Source: Blastomyces gilchristii SLH14081 (taxonomy: Eukaryota; Ascomycota; Eurotiomycetes; Onygenales; Ajellomycetaceae). Taken from it: a DNA stretch of 64,000 nt. Below the pieces are notes generated by a model. The model was not told the origin of the DNA. It saw only the letters and a program-made list of their open reading frames with translations, and did not search any database. Shown here piece after piece: positions 62,246-64,000 of this stretch; the first letter of the stretch is position 1, and the number at the start of each line of letters is the position of its first letter. The stretch covers positions 2,363,893-2,427,892 of the forward strand of contig NW_003101681.1 in the NCBI RefSeq assembly GCF_000003855.2, written 5' to 3'. The translations under genes and the position numbers were made by a program.

Positions 62246-62749
62246 TAGACTGGCCGCCGGAACCATGAATTTCACATTTGATCTCATTTGGTCTGGGCTC
62301 ATACATTTCTTGGCGTTAATCCCGCTGGGACTGGCTATCAAAAAAACATGTAAAGTGACTATATATCAGATCTTAAGATGGAACCATGACTGAAAAAAAT
62401 GAGAAAGTGGTTCCATTTGGTCCCATTTAGTCTCATTCTTGACATAAAGTTACTATTTTTAGACATTTTAAGGTTTTTTTTAGACTATTTTAATTTTTTA
62501 AAAAGTAACACTTTTTGGTAATGCTCAAATGAGATTTAAAGTCATTTAAAGCAATAAAAATAATTTAAATTGAGAAGTGGAAATCATGGTCTCATTTGGA
62601 AAATGTGATAAGAGTAGACAGTAAGTTTCACTGAGACAGTATGAAACTACTATCTAATGTTAAAACCGTGTAATGAGATCAGTCAAATTGGTAATGAAAC
62701 TATCAAAAAATCTGGTCCTGGTTTCAGACACGGTCACACGGTCAGTCTA
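62246..62749 (+). mobile_element. MITE M8 (hAT-type)
   Basis: 504 bp, ends TAGACTG...CAGTCTA. Perfect 8-bp duplication ATCTCTTC at 62238-62245 and 62750-62757. The empty counterpart in L2-a is near 51080-51100 (inverted). Confidence 0.93.
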
Positions 62750-64000
62750 ATCTCTTCTCTCACTCTTATTATTTCTGTTATACTTATAATAATAACTCTT
62801 GTCTCTCTGTAAGTATTATCTCACACAAAGACATTATGTCAGCTCTGACAAGAAGCTCAGATACTCAAGCAGTACAGAGTGAGAGTCTCAGAGCTTTAAG
62901 TGTTAACAGATTCTATCAAGGCTGAGAAGGTTCTTCTTACTCATCTATAAAAGAAGGTAAAAGCATGAGTCTCTGAAATGAAAAAACACCTCAGAATGAC
63001 TGATCTTAAGAAGAAGAAGTCAGGTGATACTACTGTTGAAAGCATCACAGAGATCAATCACTGATTGAAGAGAATCTTGTTTCAATTGAAGCAGATAACT
63101 GAGATGCTTTATAAGTTAATAAGTTGATATTTTATATATTTCTTATATTCTTCTATATCACTGCAGCACTAACTTCTCAGTAGACAAGGATATCAGTGTC
63201 AGAGACTTCAACAGTGAAGAATGAGTTTGATAAGAGTATGATTATTAATGAGTAGAGTCTGATCTCTCTTTTTTACTTTTTTAACAGACTGCAGTCTTAT
63301 TAGAATAGCAGTGATCTGTGAGTTAATAATATTAATCTTTTTATTGATTTTAAATATCTCTTTTCTCTAATCACTTCAGGAATTTTACACTTGTGTAGTC
63401 TCATTAAACTTCTAAAAACTCTTTGAAAGAAAATAGAAGAAGAGTGTTATAAAGTTCATAAGATATCAGCTTATCATTATAAGATTATCTCTAAAAAATT
63501 CTTTAAGAAAAATAAGAAGTCTTAAGCAGTATTTCTTGTTCAATGTCTCTGACATGTAATGAGATAATCTCTACTAGTTATCTCATAGCTTGCAATCTCT
63601 TTCTCAGCATTTTTCAAATACTCAAGAAGTTCTCATGAATTCTCTGACAATGAATAATCTTCTTATTTAATGAGATATTGAAGCTTACTGTAATATATTC
63701 ACTTATTCAATATTTTCTCCATAAGATATTCAGTATCACTCTTAATTTTGATATTATTCAGCTGAGACAGCTTCATCTCAGAGTATTGTTTATAGAGCTT
63801 TAAATAGAAAATGTGAAAAACAGAATAAATTGATTTCAATTCTGAGAATAATTTCAACTCATATATCTACTTATTTATTACTCTTATTACTGAAAAAGAT
63901 TCTAGTCACTACTTACTGAGCTTCTTATATAATCTTGTTATCTTGATATTCTTTACTGAAAGTAGTACTTGATCCTCTATCAAGAACTTCATTGAAAGAT

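Larger units (their letters stand above)
54398..64000 (-). mobile_element. Second L2 Gypsy copy (L2-b), minus strand, runs off the window
   Basis: Begins with an inverted L2 LTR (54398-54930) inserted in LINE-3, then the 3' internal region in reverse order: 54931-55037, 55544-56059, 61853-62245 and 62750-64000 match 49830-52084 in inverted orientation. The purine tract of L2-a is mirrored at 54931-54947. M7, H1 and M8 are extra blocks within it. gag-pol would lie to the right of the window. Confidence 0.83.

Noticed and set aside
1..64000. Mitochondrial DNA or a bacterial sequence with TGA read as Trp
   Set aside because: LTR elements, LINEs, hAT elements, a SINE and RIP-like decay point to a nuclear fungal genome. 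TGG still codes Trp in many places, and TGA is explained by mutation.

Overview
The window looks like a repeat-only, AT-rich block from the nuclear genome of a fungus, most likely a filamentous ascomycete. The evidence is the combination of a LINE with a C-terminal RNase H domain (Tad-like), Ty3/Gypsy elements (one with a chromodomain), a Ty1/Copia element, hAT transposons with 8-bp target duplications, a tRNA-derived SINE, and genome-wide C-to-T/G-to-A decay like repeat-induced point mutation (RIP). I found no intact host gene. Almost every long reading frame is broken, most often by TGA where the family has Trp. No species is named because nothing here fixes it.

Most of the window can be read as a nest of insertions ordered by target-site duplications (TSDs). 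Left half: 1-1600 is the 3' end of a chromovirus; 1601-4244 is unassigned; 4245-4986 is an inverted repeat. A hAT copy (H2, 4987-6850 plus 20131-23092) was split by a Copia element (6851-20130, 95-bp LTRs, TSD CTTAC). The Copia was split by LINE-A (8557-17951, 14-bp TSD). LINE-A was split inside ORF1 by LINE-B (13323-15195, 15-bp TSD), a chimera of a tRNA-like head, about 670 bp of GC-rich sequence and a LINE 3' end. The right part of H2 holds three 0.5-kb hAT MITEs (M1-M3; M1 is itself split by a 380-bp SINE) and is cut by the Gypsy element G1a (23093-28811), followed by M4.

Right half: a Gypsy gag remnant (29354-31138) is followed by LINE-2 (31139-32847), into which LINE-3 inserted. LINE-3 (32848-33979 and 52624-54397) carries MITE M5 and was split by a large Gypsy element L2-a (33980-52618, 534-bp LTRs, TSD ATTCT). 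L2-a was split by LINE-C (38733-43380, TSD of 12 bp) and Gypsy G1b (43582-49819, itself holding M6). A second L2 copy in the opposite orientation (L2-b, 54398 to the window end) holds M7, the full-length hAT element H1 (56068-61852, TSD GTAGTCAC) and M8. Paralogous empty sites inside the window confirm many of these insertions.

How the parts work together: the LINE enzymes probably moved the SINE and the tRNA-headed chimera, since these end in similar (TAA)n tails. The hAT transposase of H-type elements probably moved the M MITEs, which share its termini. The decay seems to favour CpC and CpG rather than the usual CpA of RIP. Two 100-N assembly gaps are present.
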